DNA of 64,000 bases from CAZRQL01 sp964602415 (GTDB taxonomy: Bacteria > Bacteroidota > Bacteroidia > Cytophagales > Flammeovirgaceae): positions 1 through 64,000 of the forward strand of contig CAZRQL010000015.1 of NCBI GenBank assembly GCA_964602415.1, read 5' to 3'. Position 1 is the first letter of the stretch. Each line of letters opens with the position of its first letter. The notes beneath the pieces are model-generated. The model was not told the origin of the DNA. It worked only from the letters and a program-made list of their open reading frames with translations, and did no database searches. Shown in pieces: positions 1-7,386 of this stretch. The translations under genes were made by a program, and so were the position numbers.

Positions 1-198
1 ATCAAGCGAATCAATCCTTAAAATCTTAAAAATCACTTAAATCTTGGTATAATTTAGAAGCAATGTTACCAATCCAAATTGTCTCAACTGCAAACAATTC
101 TTATATTTAAATCGGATTTTGCTGCAATGCGGTTGGAAAAATCAGAGCCGCTATTAAAAAAATTGGACTATCTTGCCACATCTCAAAAAAGCTCAATT

Positions 199-1296
199 AT
201 GTCAAATACAGATTTTTTGCCTCTCAACGGCACTGACCACGTAGAGTTTTATTGCGGCAATGCCAAACAGTCTGCCTACTACTACCAACAAGCCTTTGGT
301 TTTGAGTTGGTTGCCTACAGTGGCCCCGAGACCGGTATTCGCGACAAGGCTTCTTATGTGCTGATTCAGGACAAAGTTCGGCTGGTACTGACTACTTCTC
401 TGCTTCCCGAAGGAGAGATTGCCGACCACGTTAAAAAACACGGCGACGGAGTCAAGGTGTTGGCTTTGTGGGTGGACGATGCCCGAGATGCTTACCTCCA
501 AACCACCCAAAGGGGTGCGGTTTCTGTCATGGAGCCTACGGTTATGGAAGACGAGCACGGTCAAGTCGTGGTTTCGGCCATTGCCACATACGGCGACACC
601 ATTCACAAATTCGTAGAGCGCAAAAATTACAAAGGGGCTTTTTTGCCCGGCTATACTGCCAAATCATCGTCCTTACCCTCAAAGCCTGTGGGACTGAAGT
701 ACATAGACCACTGCGTGGGCAACGTAGAACTTGGCCAGATGAACCGCTGGGTGGATTTTTATTCCAATGTGATGGGCTTTCATTTGTTGGCCACCTTCGA
801 CGACAAAGACATAAGCACAGAATACACTGCCCTAATGTCTAAGGTGGTCTCCAACGGCAACGGCTACATCAAATTCCCCATCAATGAGCCTGCCGAAGGC
901 AAGCGCAAATCGCAAATTGAGGAGTACCTCGATTTCTATTATTCTGCCGGAGTTCAGCATATCGCCATCGGGACAGACAACATCATCGAAACGGTGGATG
1001 AACTGAGAAAAAGAGGCGTGGAGTTTTTGTATGTGCCTGATACTTATTACGATGATGTTCCCAGTCGCGTTGGGGAGATAGAGGAGGATTTGGAGCACAT
1101 CAAAAGGCTCAATATTTTGGTAGATAGAGACGATGAGGGTTATTTGTTGCAGATTTTTACAAAGCCCGTAGAAGACCGCCCGACTCTTTTTTATGAGATC
1201 ATCCAACGCCGAGGGGCGCGCTCGTTTGGCAAGGGCAATTTTAAGGCACTGTTTGAAAGTATAGAACGCGAACAAGCACTTAGAGGGAATCTTTAA
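199..1296 (+). CDS. hppD: 4-hydroxyphenylpyruvate dioxygenase
   Basis: Non-haem Fe(II) enzyme that converts 4-hydroxyphenylpyruvate to homogentisate in cytoplasmic tyrosine breakdown. Two VOC-type halves are visible (about residues 10-150 and 165-350). The expected iron ligands are H171 (YIDHCVGNV), H254 (GVQHIAIG) and E333 (LFYEIIQR), followed by the family's C-terminal FGKGNFKALFESIE. The 365-residue length from ATG 199 fits the family; the frame is open 40 codons further upstream, but that extension matches nothing in the family. No other homogentisate-pathway gene is in view. A HAD phosphatase starts 10 bases after the stop, so the two may be co-transcribed. Confidence 0.96.
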   Translation: MSNTDFLPLNGTDHVEFYCGNAKQSAYYYQQAFGFELVAYSGPETGIRDKASYVLIQDKVRLVLTTSLLPEGEIADHVKKHGDGVKVLALWVDDARDAYLQTTQRGAVSVMEPTVMEDEHGQVVVSAIATYGDTIHKFVERKNYKGAFLPGYTAKSSSLPSKPVGLKYIDHCVGNVELGQMNRWVDFYSNVMGFHLLATFDDKDISTEYTALMSKVVSNGNGYIKFPINEPAEGKRKSQIEEYLDFYYSAGVQHIAIGTDNIIETVDELRKRGVEFLYVPDTYYDDVPSRVGEIEEDLEHIKRLNILVDRDDEGYLLQIFTKPVEDRPTLFYEIIQRRGARSFGKGNFKALFESIEREQALRGNL

Positions 1297-1306
1297 AATT
1301 AAAATC

Positions 1307-1933
1307 TTGATAATCAATCCAATAAAATCCATTATCTTCGACTTTGGCGGGGTAATCATCGATTTGCACTTCGATAGAATGAAGGCCGAGTTCCAAAAAC
1401 TTGGTCTTCAGGATTTTGATGCTTATTTTACTAAACTTAAGCAGCACGCTGTTTTTGACTTGTTCGACAAAGGCCAAGCCAGCGAGGCTGAGTTCAGGCG
1501 GCAGGTCTGTCAAATTGTTGGTATTGACGTAGATGACAATGAGTTCGACAAAGCATGGAACGCCATTTTGGGCGAAATTCCCGAGCACAAACTCCGATTT
1601 TTGGAGTCTTTGGACGTGCCTATTTTTTTGTTGAGCAACACAAACTCCATTCACAAGGCTGTGTTTGATGAGTATGTTAAGTCGCGTTTTGGCAAGCAAG
1701 GCATCGCTTCTTATTTTAGCAAAGCCTACTTTTCCCATGAGATGGGCATGAGAAAGCCTGATGCTGAAATATTTGCCAAAGTGATTGAAGAAAACAATTT
1801 GTCTGCTTCGCACACGCTATTCATAGACGATACCCCTCAGCACGTAGAAGGTGCGCGTAGGGTGGGGCTTATTGGGTATCATTTGCAAGACGGCGAGGAT
1901 ATTAGCGAAGTGGTACCTCGGTTCATGCGATGA
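1307..1933 (+). CDS. HAD-superfamily phosphatase (YihX-like)
   Basis: Predicted cytoplasmic phosphatase of the haloacid dehalogenase superfamily, 208 residues. Seen: motif I FDFGGVIID near the N-terminus (second Asp replaced by Gly, as in YihX-type members), motif II LLSNTN, motif III lysine in MRKPDAEIF, and motif IV FIDDTPQHVEGA. The cap is a small helical insert. No ATG is available at the N-terminus; the best start is TTG at 1307. The stop overlaps the ATG of the next gene by four bases (ATGA, 1930-1933), which suggests translational coupling to phosphatidylserine synthase. Substrate cannot be read from the sequence. Confidence 0.9.
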   Translation: MIINPIKSIIFDFGGVIIDLHFDRMKAEFQKLGLQDFDAYFTKLKQHAVFDLFDKGQASEAEFRRQVCQIVGIDVDDNEFDKAWNAILGEIPEHKLRFLESLDVPIFLLSNTNSIHKAVFDEYVKSRFGKQGIASYFSKAYFSHEMGMRKPDAEIFAKVIEENNLSASHTLFIDDTPQHVEGARRVGLIGYHLQDGEDISEVVPRFMR

Positions 1934-2583
1934 AAGCACAAGTCCCCAACCTTTTGACTATTTGCAACTTATGCTGTGGATTTATGGGATGTGTGCTGTC
2001 GTTGCAAGGGCAAGTTACGGCGATATGGCCTTGGCTGCTGGGGGCTTTGGTATTTGATTTTTTGGATGGCACGGCTGCCCGTCTTCTCAATGCAAGCTCC
2101 CCAATCGGAAAAGAATTGGATTCGTTGGCTGATATGGTTTCTTTTGGAGTCTTGCCCGGCATGCTTTGGATGGCGATGTTGGAGGGCGGTTGGGTCTATT
2201 TGGCATTGCTGACTCCGGCTTTTTCGGCCTTGAGGCTGGCAAAGTTCAACCTCGATACCACCCAGACAGAGTCTTTTAGAGGCTTGGCTACTCCGGCGCA
2301 TACCATTTGGGTTTTTACCTTGGTAGTGAGTCCTTTGCCTCAAGGATGGGCTGAGGCAGCGGCTGTGTCGGGGGCTTTGATGCTTGTAGCCCCCCTCAGG
2401 CTGATGGCCTTAAAAGCCAAAAAATGGCAGTGGTCATTGCACTGGCCTAAGCCGGCTTTTTTGCTTGCTTGCGTTGGTTTGTGGCTCTTGGGGGGCACAA
2501 GAGCCGCCCCTTTTTGGTTGCCGATTTATATTGTTTTTTCACAAGTTGAAGCCCTGCTAACCAATAAAACCGCCACTGCTTAG
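1930..2583 (+). CDS. pssA: CDP-diacylglycerol--serine O-phosphatidyltransferase
   Basis: Integral-membrane CDP-alcohol phosphatidyltransferase that makes phosphatidylserine, the precursor of phosphatidylethanolamine. The family motif D-G-x2-A-R-x8-G-x3-D-x3-D is complete at about residues 43-65 (DGTAARLL, then GKELDSLAD). The N-terminal VPNLLTICNLCCGF segment and the VSFGVLPG stretch after the motif are typical of PssA rather than PgsA. About six membrane segments are visible over 217 residues. It is coupled to the HAD gene upstream by an ATGA overlap and meets tatC tail to tail with a four-base overlap. Confidence 0.92.
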   Translation: MKAQVPNLLTICNLCCGFMGCVLSLQGQVTAIWPWLLGALVFDFLDGTAARLLNASSPIGKELDSLADMVSFGVLPGMLWMAMLEGGWVYLALLTPAFSALRLAKFNLDTTQTESFRGLATPAHTIWVFTLVVSPLPQGWAEAAAVSGALMLVAPLRLMALKAKKWQWSLHWPKPAFLLACVGLWLLGGTRAAPFWLPIYIVFSQVEALLTNKTATA

Positions 2584-3455
2584 CTTTTATTTCTCCCAAC
2601 ATTGCCCTGAGCGGGTTGGATAGAAATAGCCTCCGCTTCTTGGGGGCGTACAGGCTCTTGCTCTTCTGTGGCCTCGGATTTTATTGTCCATGCCGAGATC
2701 GAGATGCTCAACTCAAAAAGCAAATACACCGGAAAAGACACCAACAACTGACTAAACACATCCGGCGGGGTAATAATCGCACTGATTATGAGGATAATAA
2801 CAAAAGCATAGCGGCGGTAGCTTCTCAGGATTTTTGGGGAAATGAGGCCTGTTTTGGTCAGAAAAAAAACAGCAATAGGCAATTGAAACATCAACCCCGA
2901 AAACAAAGTCAGCATGATAACGGTAGAAGCCACAGAAGCCAAATCAATTTCGTTTACGATGATGTCTGAGACTTTGTAGTTGGCTAAAAAATTGATGGAA
3001 ATAGGGGTAATCAAGAAATAGCCAAATCCAACACCCAAAAAGAAAAGCAGCGAAACAAAGAAAACCGCTCCCGCGCTCAGTTTTTGTTCCTTTTCGTGGA
3101 GTCCGGGTTTGATAAACTGCCATATCTCCCAAAAAACATACGGAAAAGCAGCAATCAATCCGGCCACAGCAGAGCCAATAATATGATAGGTAAATTGGTC
3201 GGCCAACTTACGGACTTGGATAATAAATGGCATTTTCTCAATACAAAAGCCCGTGAAACCCATAGACTTACCCAACTCACAAAAAGTTGTAAAAGTGATG
3301 AAATCCGGTCTGGTAGGGCCAAGCAAAATGGTGTCAAACAGGAATTTGGGAAAAAAGAAAACCACACTTGCCATCACAAAAATGGCAACGATAGCCCGTA
3401 TAATATGCCAGCGCAACTCTTCGAGGTGCTCCAGAAAGGTCATCTCTTTACTCAT
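2580..3455 (-). CDS. tatC: Sec-independent protein translocase TatC
   Basis: Core receptor of the twin-arginine translocase that exports folded proteins. Seen: N-terminal MTFLEHLEELRWHIIRA (the conserved HLEELR signal-recognition motif), six membrane spans, and the family signatures FPYVFWEIWQFIKPGL and a C-terminal IITPPDVFSQ. The loop between spans 1 and 2 is longer than in E. coli, as is usual in Bacteroidota, giving 291 residues. No tatA/B is in the window. A TAATTTTG box lies four bases before the start codon (see promoter entry), so it may have its own promoter although msrB lies 58 bases upstream on the same strand. Confidence 0.97.
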   Translation of the reverse strand: MSKEMTFLEHLEELRWHIIRAIVAIFVMASVVFFFPKFLFDTILLGPTRPDFITFTTFCELGKSMGFTGFCIEKMPFIIQVRKLADQFTYHIIGSAVAGLIAAFPYVFWEIWQFIKPGLHEKEQKLSAGAVFFVSLLFFLGVGFGYFLITPISINFLANYKVSDIIVNEIDLASVASTVIMLTLFSGLMFQLPIAVFFLTKTGLISPKILRSYRRYAFVIILIISAIITPPDVFSQLLVSFPVYLLFELSISISAWTIKSEATEEQEPVRPQEAEAISIQPAQGNVGRNKS

Positions 3456-3459
3456 AGCA

Positions 3460-3467
3460 CAAAATTA
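3460..3467 (-). promoter_or_regulatory. TAnnTTTG -7 box directly before tatC
   Basis: TAATTTTG on the minus strand matches the Bacteroidota -7 consensus TAnnTTTG and ends four bases before the tatC ATG. If used, the transcript would start at or next to the ATG (leaderless). No TTG at the usual -33 distance is visible, so function is uncertain. Confidence 0.45.
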
Positions 3468-3513
3468 GGCAAAAACTATTATTCCCGCCTGTACGAGGCT
3501 GCCTTGACAAAAC

Positions 3514-4017
3514 TTAATCTTTTTGCTTGTTGTCTTCTTTTTTAAAGTCCAAAGACAAAGAATTGACGCAGTAGCGCAATCCCGTGGGCTTAGGGCCGTC
3601 ATCAAACACGTGCCCCAAGTGCCCACCGCAACGGGCACACATGATTTCTATCCTTGACATTCCGTGGCTATTATCTATTTGGGTTTTGATGCGGGTGCTG
3701 TCGATGGCATCGTAAAAACTTGGCCAGCCACAGCCGGAATCGTACTTCAAATCGGAGGTAAACAGCTCATATCCACAGCCTCCGCACACATAAACACCTT
3801 TTTCTTTGTGTTTGTAGAATTTGCCTGAGAAAGCATATTCCGTTCCTTTGAGGCGCAAAATACGGTATTGTTCGGGAGAGAGAAGCTGCTTCCATTCTTC
3901 TTCGCTTTTTTCGATTCGTTCCATTGGGGTAGAAGTTTTCAGTAATTTCTTCGATTTGTTCTGTCCCATACAAGACGAAACAATTGCAAAAAGCAATAAC
4001 ACAGTGTGGGTTCTCAT
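3514..4017 (-). CDS. msrB: Peptide-methionine (R)-S-oxide reductase, lipoprotein form
   Basis: Reduces methionine-R-sulfoxide in oxidised proteins. Seen: the zinc-binding CxxC pairs (VCGGCG and MCARCGGHLGHVF), the family core SGCGWPSF, and the catalytic cysteine in LRYCVNSLSL. The ATG at 4017 gives a short signal peptide ending in IVSSC, a lipobox-like site, so this MsrB is probably anchored in the periplasm or outer membrane; an upstream in-frame start at 4044 would spoil the signal peptide. Length is 167 residues. It sits between slyD and tatC on the same strand, a loose protein export and quality-control group. Confidence 0.94.
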   Translation of the reverse strand: MRTHTVLLLFAIVSSCMGQNKSKKLLKTSTPMERIEKSEEEWKQLLSPEQYRILRLKGTEYAFSGKFYKHKEKGVYVCGGCGYELFTSDLKYDSGCGWPSFYDAIDSTRIKTQIDNSHGMSRIEIMCARCGGHLGHVFDDGPKPTGLRYCVNSLSLDFKKEDNKQKD

Positions 4018-4086
4018 TTTTATTAAAAAAAATGAATTCGACATGAAACTGCCGAATTCATAATCAATGACAACACTAAAATAAAA

Positions 4087-4599
4087 TTAGTTGTGATGGG
4101 TATCATCGCCGTGCACGTGTCCGTGGGCGATTTCGTCGGGAGTGGCCATACGGACGTTGGTTATGCTGCCCGTGAAGTGCAAATCAACCCCTGCAAGCGG
4201 ATGGTTGAAGTCCATGATGACACTTTCTTCCAAAATTTCGACCACTTCGCCGTTGAATTGATTGCCTTCTTGGTCGCGCATAGGCAAAACCAGCCCTATC
4301 TCCAAAAACTCTTCCAAAGGTTGCTCCATGCCTGCAAAGGCTTGCTTAGGCACTTCTGCAACAGCAGTTTCATCATACTCGCCATACCCTTCGCTGTATG
4401 GAATCGTAAACTCAAAGCTATCACCTTGCTTCAGCCCTTTGATATTTGACTCAAAAAGCGGCAGCAACTGGCCAACACCAAAGAGAAATTGGAGGGGAGA
4501 TTCGGCGGTGGCTTTGTCGCGGAGTTCTCTTGTGCCATCTTCTTGATCTACATGTAGCTCATAACTTAAAGAAACGACACGATTGTTTTCAATTAACAT
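4087..4599 (-). CDS. slyD: FKBP-type peptidyl-prolyl isomerase, SlyD-like
   Basis: Prolyl isomerase and chaperone of the SlyD type, 170 residues and cytoplasmic (no signal). Seen: an N-terminal FKBP half (VVSLSYELHV, GVGQLLPLFESNIKGLKQGD, SEGYGEYD), an inserted flap domain (about residues 75-130, PMRDQEGNQFNGEVVEI) and the return strand NHPLAGVDLHFTGSI. The tail HGHVHGDDTHHN is a short histidine-rich metal-binding stretch like the longer one in E. coli SlyD. A promoter with TTTG and TACATTTG boxes precedes it. Confidence 0.95.
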   Translation of the reverse strand: MLIENNRVVSLSYELHVDQEDGTRELRDKATAESPLQFLFGVGQLLPLFESNIKGLKQGDSFEFTIPYSEGYGEYDETAVAEVPKQAFAGMEQPLEEFLEIGLVLPMRDQEGNQFNGEVVEILEESVIMDFNHPLAGVDLHFTGSITNVRMATPDEIAHGHVHGDDTHHN

Positions 4600-4615
4600 T
4601 AGAAAAAAAATTTTT

Positions 4616-4650
4616 CAAATGTAAAAAACTTTGATTGGATTTTTACCAAA
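4616..4650 (-). promoter_or_regulatory. Candidate promoter of slyD
   Basis: On the minus strand TTTG (4650-4647) is followed after 23 bases by TACATTTG (4623-4616), matching the Bacteroidota -33/-7 pattern at the long end of the reported spacing. The slyD ATG follows 16 bases later. Confidence 0.5.
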
Positions 4651-4700
4651 ACAAGTAATAAATCGGCTTAAGAGACTCCAAAACTTCAATCAAGGTATAT

Positions 4701-5663
4701 TCAATCACAAAATTTGACATTAGCACCTCTGTATTGCCAACTCTGACACCAAAGGTCTAAATCTACGTCGTAGGCTTGGGTAAATCCTCTTTTTATCAAC
4801 TCTTTGACCGCTATGCGTGCCCTAATTGAACTGTCGAATCCTTCAAAAGACACAAAATAAAGTCCGTCTTTTTCTAAGATTGAGGTTCTTCGTGCACTGA
4901 GTCCGTATTTATCATCATGTTTGAAGCCCTCCCACAGTCTTTCCACAAGTTTTTCGGCTTCGGCCAAGTCGTTGAATTCTTGTAAAATAATTGCCCAATT
5001 TGCTGGGATTTTATGATGTCTTTTCTCAAACAAGCCGATTGGGGAAGGGTACTGCAACCTCTGCTCCTGCTCTTTGATTTCGGCGTGTACAAAAATGGAT
5101 TCTTGCTCTTCAAACAGGTAACTATCAATGCCTTGGTAGCTGTAAAGGCTGTCAGGAAAAATCCATCCCTCCCCTTCGTAATAGTTCAATATGTCAATAC
5201 TTCCGTTGCTGTCCAAATCGGTAAGCCACGATCCCGAATGATTCCAACCGCTATCGCCCTCACCTCTGAAAGCCAAACTGATAGGTTGTAAAAATCCTTT
5301 TTCGGTGTCATAAGGCAAAAGCTCGATTGTATAGGATTCATCCCTTACCAGATAAGCGATGATTTTGTCGCTGAGGTAAAACCAAAAGCTGCCGTATCTC
5401 TTGGTATAATAGCCTTGATCCTGAGGAAAATAGCCCACCCATGTGGCACTGTCTATTTCTTTTCCTCTGAAAGGATAGAAAGCAACAGGCGAGATACTGC
5501 CTTGTGAGTAGTAGTCAAATTTGGGAAAATAAACCGGCAAGGCTTCAAACTCAATTTCTTCAAAATACCCTTGAAACCGGCTTTGCGCCGAAGTGCTCAA
5601 GGCGGTGAGTGAAAAAATCAGTCCAAAAACCGTTTTTTCAAATCGGGTGAAGGGATAAGGCAT
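4701..5663 (-). CDS. Exported protein with C-terminal SPOR-like repeat
   Basis: Unrecognised 320-residue exported protein. The first about 26 residues are a Sec signal peptide ending in STSAQ. Residues 30-200 resemble a beta-rich VCBS-like region (LTDLDSNGSIDILNYY). Residues of about 223-300 (WAIILQEF... LYFVSFEGF... RIAVKELIKRGF) have the alpha/beta rhythm of a SPOR peptidoglycan-binding repeat, which is an inference from pattern only. The start overlaps the DCC oxidoreductase gene by 46 bases; no later start would keep the signal peptide. It is the last gene of a tlpA-DCC-SPOR set on the minus strand. Confidence 0.75.
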   Translation of the reverse strand: MPYPFTRFEKTVFGLIFSLTALSTSAQSRFQGYFEEIEFEALPVYFPKFDYYSQGSISPVAFYPFRGKEIDSATWVGYFPQDQGYYTKRYGSFWFYLSDKIIAYLVRDESYTIELLPYDTEKGFLQPISLAFRGEGDSGWNHSGSWLTDLDSNGSIDILNYYEGEGWIFPDSLYSYQGIDSYLFEEQESIFVHAEIKEQEQRLQYPSPIGLFEKRHHKIPANWAIILQEFNDLAEAEKLVERLWEGFKHDDKYGLSARRTSILEKDGLYFVSFEGFDSSIRARIAVKELIKRGFTQAYDVDLDLWCQSWQYRGANVKFCD

Positions 5664-6034
5664 GCGTCCTTTTTGCCAAATATGCGGTATCGGTACCGAG
5701 CGACCAAATCATAGACCCAATCGCGCAAAAAGCGAGGCACAATCCAACAAACAGAGAGCATTTTCCATGGCAGTCGCAATTTTGCAGCAATCCACAAGGC
5801 TGCAGTCGAGCGGCTCAGGTGGCTCCCGTCCGGCTTTAGTACAAAAAGAGTACGGAATTTTTTTTCGTCCAATTGATTGGCTTTCAGAAATTTTTGTCCG
5901 AACTCGGATTGCAGCGAAGCAAAAAGGAATGAAGGTTGCTTTTCATTTTTGATAATGAATTGCACTGCGCCGTTGCACAGGTTGCAAACGCCATCAAAGA
6001 GCACAACAGGTTTTTGATTATCAGGTACTTTCAC
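5618..6034 (-). CDS. DCC family thiol-disulfide oxidoreductase (DUF393)
   Basis: Small YuxK/DCC-family protein of 138 residues. The family-defining VLFDGVCNLCNGAVQF lies at residues 11-26, with the CxxC cysteines C17 and C20. The C-terminal KDACLIPSP matches the family's usual ending. Known members are predicted thiol-disulfide oxidoreductases; substrates are unknown. Its ATG overlaps the stop of the upstream TlpA-like gene by four bases (6031-6034), so the two redox proteins are very likely translated together. Confidence 0.92.
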   Translation of the reverse strand: MKVPDNQKPVVLFDGVCNLCNGAVQFIIKNEKQPSFLFASLQSEFGQKFLKANQLDEKKFRTLFVLKPDGSHLSRSTAALWIAAKLRLPWKMLSVCWIVPRFLRDWVYDLVARYRYRIFGKKDACLIPSPDLKKRFLD

Positions 6035-6531
6035 TGCGCAATGGGGCTATTTTCTAAACTTCGCAAGATGATTTGGATTTGGCTTTTTTCTACCCAGCCC
6101 ACTATCCGACGCAATATTACTCCGTTGCTGTCAATGAGGTAGTTGGTGGGATAAGCCGTGATTTTGAAGGTTTCTTTGGCCAAAGACTTTTCGTCCACCA
6201 GCATAGGAAAGGTGATAGAAAAATCTTCGCGAAATTTTTGAGAAGTCGAGGCGGGCTGGCCTATATTGACAGCCACAAATTCGACCCCCAATGGCTTGAG
6301 GTCTTGATAGGCTTGTTCAAGTTTGGGAAACTCCTCGCGGCAAGCCTTGCACCAATCCGTCCAAAAATGCAACAAGAGCAGCTTGGCTTTGACTTTTTCG
6401 GTAGAAAATACAGTTCCGTTGGGGTCGGCGAGTGTTACGACGGGGGCTTTGTCCCCTTGTCTGGGCATTTTTTTTATGCAGCCCCCAAAGGCCACAGCAA
6501 CAAGCAGCAGGCAGAATATTTTTGATTTCAT
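6031..6531 (-). CDS. TlpA/ResA-like thioredoxin-fold lipoprotein
   Basis: Periplasm-facing thiol-disulfide protein of 166 residues. The signal peptide ends in a lipobox (AFGGC, C18). The thioredoxin fold carries the redox motif FWTDWCKACREEFP (C61 and C64) and the cis-proline stretch ITAYPTNYLID. It belongs with TlpA/ResA reductases that keep cysteines of envelope proteins or cytochromes reduced. It heads a three-gene set with the DCC protein and the SPOR-like protein, and lies 40 bases downstream of an AlbA_2 regulator on the same strand. Confidence 0.93.
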   Translation of the reverse strand: MKSKIFCLLLVAVAFGGCIKKMPRQGDKAPVVTLADPNGTVFSTEKVKAKLLLLHFWTDWCKACREEFPKLEQAYQDLKPLGVEFVAVNIGQPASTSQKFREDFSITFPMLVDEKSLAKETFKITAYPTNYLIDSNGVILRRIVGWVEKSQIQIILRSLENSPIAQ

Positions 6532-6571
6532 GGCATGTAAATTTTCAAATCCTTATCAAAAGGATACAACA

Positions 6572-7240
6572 TTAACCCAGTTCCTCTTTGAGACGGTAAA
6601 TATCTCCTTTGTCGTTTGGAAATATTGCCAAAATACCCGCGCGGGTAAATTTGACCAACAGGTTGCTGGCCCATCGACGGTTTACGCCTGCATAGTTGGC
6701 AAAATCATCAACGTTGGTTTGTTTATTTTCATCAATTCGGCGCATGAGCTGTTTTTCTGTTTCGCCAAAAGTGATGTTCGTGCCCACTGAATGGCTTGAA
6801 GTTTTCAAAATTCTGAGCATTTCGTAGCTGGCTTTGATGCTTTTGTCTCGGTTGCGCACATAGGCGATTCCTTTTTCCCCGGGTTTGTCGTAGTGGTACA
6901 CGGGCTTTTGGGTGCTGGCTTTGATGTTGTATTTCAACACATAATGATTTGAACCAACGTCGAGGACTTCAAGCTCATAATCAATGAGCTGACTCAAGTT
7001 TTGGTCCAGTGCCTGTTCGATGACGTATTGCTCTTCGTCAGGGTTTTTGATGCCAAAGATTTTGCCGTTGTCTTCAACCCCTATGAGGAGCACACCGCCT
7101 TCGGTATTGGCAAAAGCGCAGACTTCTCGCATGATTTTTTCGGGGTGATTGGCTTTGCGTTTGAATTCAAGGTGCTGACCTTCACCTTGTTTGACCAAAA
7201 GACGCAGTTGGCGCAGTTGGGGCTTTACGTTCAATTCCAT
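6572..7240 (-). CDS. AlbA_2-domain putative transcriptional regulator
   Basis: Probable DNA-binding protein of 222 residues. The N-terminal half is an AlbA_2 (Schlafen-like) domain: GEGQHLEFKRKANHPEKI, AFANTEGGVLLIGVEDNG and a GIAYVRNRDKS strand. Residues of about 165-215 (DDFANYAGVNRRWASNLL) look like a winged-helix DNA-reading domain, in which RWASN would be the recognition helix. No ATPase domain is attached. It is upstream of, and on the same strand as, the tlpA set and divergent from the porin gene, so either could be a target; that is inference. Confidence 0.85.
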   Translation of the reverse strand: MELNVKPQLRQLRLLVKQGEGQHLEFKRKANHPEKIMREVCAFANTEGGVLLIGVEDNGKIFGIKNPDEEQYVIEQALDQNLSQLIDYELEVLDVGSNHYVLKYNIKASTQKPVYHYDKPGEKGIAYVRNRDKSIKASYEMLRILKTSSHSVGTNITFGETEKQLMRRIDENKQTNVDDFANYAGVNRRWASNLLVKFTRAGILAIFPNDKGDIYRLKEELG

Positions 7241-7374
7241 CGCAGTGCGTGGGCGTAGGTTTTACCGCCTTGTAAAGAAACGAAAAAAAGTTCCTCTACA
7301 CAAGAAAAACTGCAATTGAACACTCATTTTTTTTCACATATCCACCCAAACACAGCACCTACTGTTTGGTTTGC

Positions 7375-7382
7375 TACTTTTG
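7375..7382 (+). promoter_or_regulatory. TAnnTTTG -7 box directly before the porin gene
   Basis: TACTTTTG is an exact match to the Bacteroidota -7 consensus and ends four bases before the preferred GTG start at 7387. No clear -33 TTG at normal spacing was found. It is one of three genes here with the same four-base spacing. Confidence 0.4.
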
Positions 7383-7386
7383 CTGC

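Noticed and set aside
1..198. Possible coding region before HPPD
   Set aside because: No open frame with support; only AT-rich sequence and near-miss promoter boxes (TATATTTA) were seen.
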